Positions 61,607-64,000 of a stretch of 64,000 bases of DNA are shown here, piece by piece. Where the stretch lies: NCBI RefSeq assembly GCF_011777495.1, contig NZ_JAATJS010000001.1, positions 372,001 to 436,000 of the forward strand. The letters run 5' to 3'. This stretch comes from Microvirga terricola. Its GTDB lineage: Bacteria > Pseudomonadota > Alphaproteobacteria > Rhizobiales > Beijerinckiaceae. A program made the position numbers and the translations under genes. The notes beneath the pieces are model-generated. The model was not told the origin of the DNA and did not search any database. It saw nothing but the letters and a program-made list of their open reading frames with translations. Within the stretch, counting starts at the first letter, position 1. Every line of letters begins with the position of its first letter.

Positions 61607-62070
61607 CAGCCGAACCTCCGCAGGATTTCGACGCGCATGCCGTTATAGGATGCGACCAGCGACAGAACCTCTTTGCGGACCCAGGTTGCTACGACCTCGG
61701 CAGCCGTTCCCGTCTCAGCCTTCATCCATTCCAACGCCTCGGCGGCCCAGATTTCGGCCAGACGCCGCGTCAATTCCGAAGCTTTCGCGCGATCGAGCAG
61801 CCAGAGGCGCGATCCTATGCGCCGGCCCTGCGCATCGAGCGCGTCGCCGGACCATCCGCGCCGCTCGACAAATGATGTCGGCGCGTTGAGGTCGCCGATA
61901 CCGCTGGGAAGAGTATCGTCCGACCGGGCGCGCCGATCGGAGCCGATGGAGATCAGCATCGGCGTGGCAGGCGTGTCATCGAGCACGAGATCGCCGTCCT
62001 CGCCAAGCGCGAGGTCGGCGCGCCTGGTTACAGGATCGAAGATCAGAGCGATGTCGAGAAAATCCGCCAT
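61606..62070 (-). CDS. Phage GP46 family baseplate protein
   Basis: 154 residues from the ATG at 62070. DIALIFDPVTRRADLALGEDGDLVLDDT, the DERRARSDDTLPSGIGD-like segment (GSDRRARSDDTLPSGIGD) and RRGWSGDALDAQGRRIGSRLWLLDRAK are the Mu gp46 family blocks. Its stop overlaps the gp47 start. Baseplate assembly. Confidence 0.93.
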   Translation of the reverse strand: MADFLDIALIFDPVTRRADLALGEDGDLVLDDTPATPMLISIGSDRRARSDDTLPSGIGDLNAPTSFVERRGWSGDALDAQGRRIGSRLWLLDRAKASELTRRLAEIWAAEALEWMKAETGTAAEVVATWVRKEVLSLVASYNGMRVEILRRFG

Positions 62071-62128
62071 GACACGCACGCTATCGCGCGCGCGCGGAAC
62101 GCATCATGCCATAGGGCTTTGGCTGAGC

Positions 62129-62692
62129 CTAAACGTTGGGCTCGGGATCGGGGCTGACGACAATTGCAGTCGACGAGAAGATACCAGTCTTGCTGACGAC
62201 GAGCCAATGCGGCTCACACCGCATCTTCACATAATCCGGCCGGACCACAAAACGCGGCTGGCGTTCATTGCCGATGCGGCCACGGATCATGTCCTCGGTG
62301 ATCTCATACTCGGCGTCTTTGACTTTGGCGAGAACCCGCTTGCTGGATAGGATCTCGATCGACCCGTCCTTCTTGACGTGAACGCGTGACCCATCGAGCG
62401 TGTAGATAGCGGTTTCGCCATCTTCGAGCTTGCCGAGGCGCGCGAACGGAGCACCTGGCGCAAAGCCGACGAGGTCTCCCTGATCACCGCCCACTGCGAA
62501 CACGACCATGAGACTGCCCGCTGGAGCGCGAGACGCGAAGCCGAAGGGCTGAAGGATCTCCACGTCGCTCCGATCAACCCCTTGGTAGACCGTAACGTTC
62601 GCGGTCTGGCTTTCTTCGTTATCGTTGACGGCGTGAACATAAGCGCGCGCCACGATGCCACGAATCTGGTGAGCCGTTTCCATATCCGACAT
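62129..62692 (-). CDS. Phage baseplate assembly protein, Mu gp45 / gpV-like spike
   Basis: 187 residues from the ATG at 62692; the GTG at 62704, overlapping the gp44 stop, is possible, but the GAGG between them points to the ATG. HQIRGIVARAYVHAVNDNEESQTANVTVYQGVDRSDVEILQPFGFASRAPAGSLMVVFAVGGDQGD is the Mu gp45 N-terminus; the C-terminal beta region with VHVKKDGSIEILSSKRVLAKV suggests the spike shaft. It sits at the centre of the baseplate and punctures the host envelope. Confidence 0.93.
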   Translation of the reverse strand: MSDMETAHQIRGIVARAYVHAVNDNEESQTANVTVYQGVDRSDVEILQPFGFASRAPAGSLMVVFAVGGDQGDLVGFAPGAPFARLGKLEDGETAIYTLDGSRVHVKKDGSIEILSSKRVLAKVKDAEYEITEDMIRGRIGNERQPRFVVRPDYVKMRCEPHWLVVSKTGIFSSTAIVVSPDPEPNV

Positions 62693-62700
62693 TGCCAGCC

Positions 62701-63918
62701 TCACAATGCTCTTGCGGTGCCGTCGAGCGCCCCGCCGCCCCGCCGGCGCTTCTTGTTGCAGCGACGGTCGCCTTCGGGATCCATGTCGTATGCCTCCGGC
62801 CCAGTCAGTCGCAGGCGGGTTTGAGTGCCGCGCTCGTCGTAGAGGAAGGTCACGCCGGCAGCGAGGAGATCGCGCTCGACGACCTGATAGCGGTCATCAA
62901 CCAACGAGATCTCGTTCGGCCGCCAAAGCCGACCGCTCGATCCGCGATAGTCAGGGTAAAGATAGTCGAGTTTGTCGCTCTTCGCGCGGCGGGTCCGCAT
63001 CATCCAATCTGCCTGCGTCTGAGCCGATTGGGCAGTCGCCGCGCTGCGCGTCATCGATACGGTCGGGCGATAACGTGTGACCTCGGGATCATTCGCGTGC
63101 CCCTGGATGGTAACACCGCGCTTCTCCTCCGACTGGATGGGAGACGCCGCCCCCAAAGGCTCCGCCGTTCCGTCGAGTGCGACGCCCTTGCGGCGCGCGC
63201 CGCCGGCGCGTTCCGATTGCCCTTTGACATAGTAATCAGAGAACCGCTCTCGGCCTGAGAAGTTGCCATCGCTACGCCGAACGTTACCGGGAAACGACAG
63301 ATCGTCAGCGCCGCGCTGCTTACCGGAATGCGTGAGGACGATACCCTCGATCCCATCCGAAGTGACGAGGAGACCCCGTTGGCGAGCGCCCTTCTCAAGA
63401 GCGGAAAGAACCGTCTCACCGCAGTCGAAGGTGTAGCGGTCAAACGCCGGCCCGACGTCGACGTCTGCCCGCGCCTTCAGGCCGAAAGGCTTTACCAACC
63501 GCTCGGCGATCTGTAGCAGGTCGAGGCCCTTGAACTCTGTCGGCCCTTCAACGGAGGCCGCGCAATCAACCAAGTCGCCGACAACGTCCCGCCCACAGAT
63601 GCTAACTCCCAGGTTGCCTTCGTCGGCCGAGGGATTCACATCGTCAATCCATCCGACGAGCACAAGCTCCTCGTCGACATAGAGCTTGACCTTCTGCCCC
63701 CAATGGAACGGCGAGATCGGATCGCCAGGCGTGACATAGGGCCACGATGCGAGATTGCGCGCGCCGTCCCGCAACTCGAGTTGAAACGAGCCGCAGATTT
63801 CGGACAGGTCGCGGTCGATCGCAAGTCGTGTCCAGAGATCGAAGACTCGCCCGTCGATCTCGGCAGCGACACGGCGGGTCGCAAGACTATTGTGCCCCAT
63901 CAAACCGTAGAGGCTCAC
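62701..63918 (-). CDS. Phage baseplate hub protein, Mu gp44/gpP (late control D-like)
   Basis: 405 residues from a GTG at 63918 (GGAGGT six bases upstream, inside the gp43 gene). AEIDGRVFDLWTRLAIDRDLSEICGSFQLEL, VDEELVLVGWIDDVNPS, GRDVVGDLVDCAA and LLQIAERLVKPFGL fit the Mu gpP/late control D family, the T4 gp27-like hub. Unusually it carries a basic stretch plus LDGTAEPL at 241-255 and ends in a basic stretch plus ALDGTARAL. The GTGA overlap with gp43 suggests coupled translation. Confidence 0.92.
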   Translation of the reverse strand: MSLYGLMGHNSLATRRVAAEIDGRVFDLWTRLAIDRDLSEICGSFQLELRDGARNLASWPYVTPGDPISPFHWGQKVKLYVDEELVLVGWIDDVNPSADEGNLGVSICGRDVVGDLVDCAASVEGPTEFKGLDLLQIAERLVKPFGLKARADVDVGPAFDRYTFDCGETVLSALEKGARQRGLLVTSDGIEGIVLTHSGKQRGADDLSFPGNVRRSDGNFSGRERFSDYYVKGQSERAGGARRKGVALDGTAEPLGAASPIQSEEKRGVTIQGHANDPEVTRYRPTVSMTRSAATAQSAQTQADWMMRTRRAKSDKLDYLYPDYRGSSGRLWRPNEISLVDDRYQVVERDLLAAGVTFLYDERGTQTRLRLTGPEAYDMDPEGDRRCNKKRRRGGGALDGTARAL

Positions 63919-64000
63919 AGCAGCACCTCCAGCGGTTCGGGCGGGATGCTGCCCGGATGATGCAGGCGATTGCGGCGACGAATATCCTCCGCCATCGCCA
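63915..64000 (-). CDS. C-terminus of the gp43/DNA circularization protein N-type tail protein, partial
   Basis: The last 27 codons before the TGA at 63915-63917 read MAEDIRRRNRLHHPGSIPPE then PLEVLL, the RNRxxHPGxxPxxxxLEVL ending typical of Mu gp43-like tail/DNA-circularization proteins. The gene continues beyond the window. Its stop overlaps the gp44 start in GTGA. Confidence 0.85.
   Translation of the reverse strand, partial: AMAEDIRRRNRLHHPGSIPPEPLEVLL

Larger units (their letters stand above)
55904..64000 (-). mobile_element. Right-hand part of a Mu-like prophage (tail module, methylase, right end)
   Basis: Genes run leftward in Mu order: gp43/N C-terminus, gp44, gp45, gp46, gp47, gp48 (YmfQ), tail fibre, DUF4376, D12 methylase, small secreted protein. 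The right end is at 55904: the terminal TGAAGCGCGCC resembles the Mu right end (TGAAGCGGCGC) and is followed by two imperfect repeats 22 bases apart, as with MuA-binding sites. The pentamer TTCGG (55899-55903) outside it is the candidate target duplication and fits the Mu preference CYSRG in four of five positions. Head, transposition and lysis genes lie beyond 64,000. Confidence 0.92.

Overview
The window is a GC-rich alphaproteobacterial chromosome segment, most likely from the order Hyphomicrobiales (Rhizobiales). The reasons are the gene neighbourhoods (hemC/tsaD-gpsA-EVE protein; rsmB-heparinase II/III-purH; IalB-family gene-rlmN), the 1600-residue NAD-glutamate dehydrogenase, genes resembling those that add a very-long-chain acyl group to lipid A (LpxXL-like acyltransferase, AdhXL-like dehydrogenase, FabG-like reductase), and the interspersed AGAGCATGAT-type and GTCATGGCCGGG-type palindromes. 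Genus cannot be fixed by reading alone. No rRNA, tRNA or CRISPR array was seen.

Layout. 1-5.8 kb: start of hemC (leftward, cut by the window edge), then tsaD-gpsA-EVE-DUF1761 and acs. 5.8-11.5 kb: a secreted orphan, DUF6356, an L,D-transpeptidase, a DUF393-DUF4166 pair, convergent cyclopropane-fatty-acid synthase, and a DUF1674 succinate dehydrogenase assembly factor. 11.6-17.9 kb: htpX (with a duplicated ribosome-binding site and start), rsmB, a heparinase II/III-like protein, a small membrane protein and purH. 18-29.5 kb: UMF1-type transporter coupled to NAD-GDH, a HxlR regulator divergent from an oxidoreductase, DUF2794, an MFS exporter, a GNAT acetyltransferase and a Bax-inhibitor-1 protein. 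29.7-33.9 kb: the conserved ybbP-ybbA / tesA divergent locus. 33.9-41.6 kb: aldo/keto reductase, thpR, histidine phosphatase, YeiH-type permease, phhB, an Ldh2-type dehydrogenase, an SDR, a YkvA-like protein and a secreted RTX protein. 42-48.6 kb: IalB-family protein, rlmN, membrane orphans, a LysE exporter and a lemA-TPM-TPM envelope cluster. 48.6-55.8 kb: DUF1223, then envelope genes (LpxXL-like acyltransferase, two divergent glycosyltransferases, AdhXL-like dehydrogenase, HEAT-like orphan, FabG-like reductase).

55,904-64,000 is the right-hand part of a Mu-like prophage read leftward: the C-terminus of the gp43/N-type protein, gp44, gp45, gp46, gp47, gp48 (YmfQ), a repeat-containing tail fibre, DUF4376, a D12-class adenine methylase and a small secreted protein. 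It stops at a recognisable Mu-type end: terminal TGAAGCGCGCC followed by two imperfect 21-base repeats on a 22-base period, flanked by a candidate TTCGG target duplication. The phage lies 75 bases upstream of the fabG-like gene, so it has probably separated that gene from its former upstream partners.

At least four families of palindromic interspersed repeats punctuate the intergenic regions. One copy forms part of a signal-peptide coding region (47.18 kb). The most interesting items are the precisely located Mu-like end with its methylase cargo, a peptide module (basic stretch followed by LDGTAxxL) shared by two prophage proteins, the duplicated htpX translation start, and the double hairpin with complementary loops at 45.7 kb.
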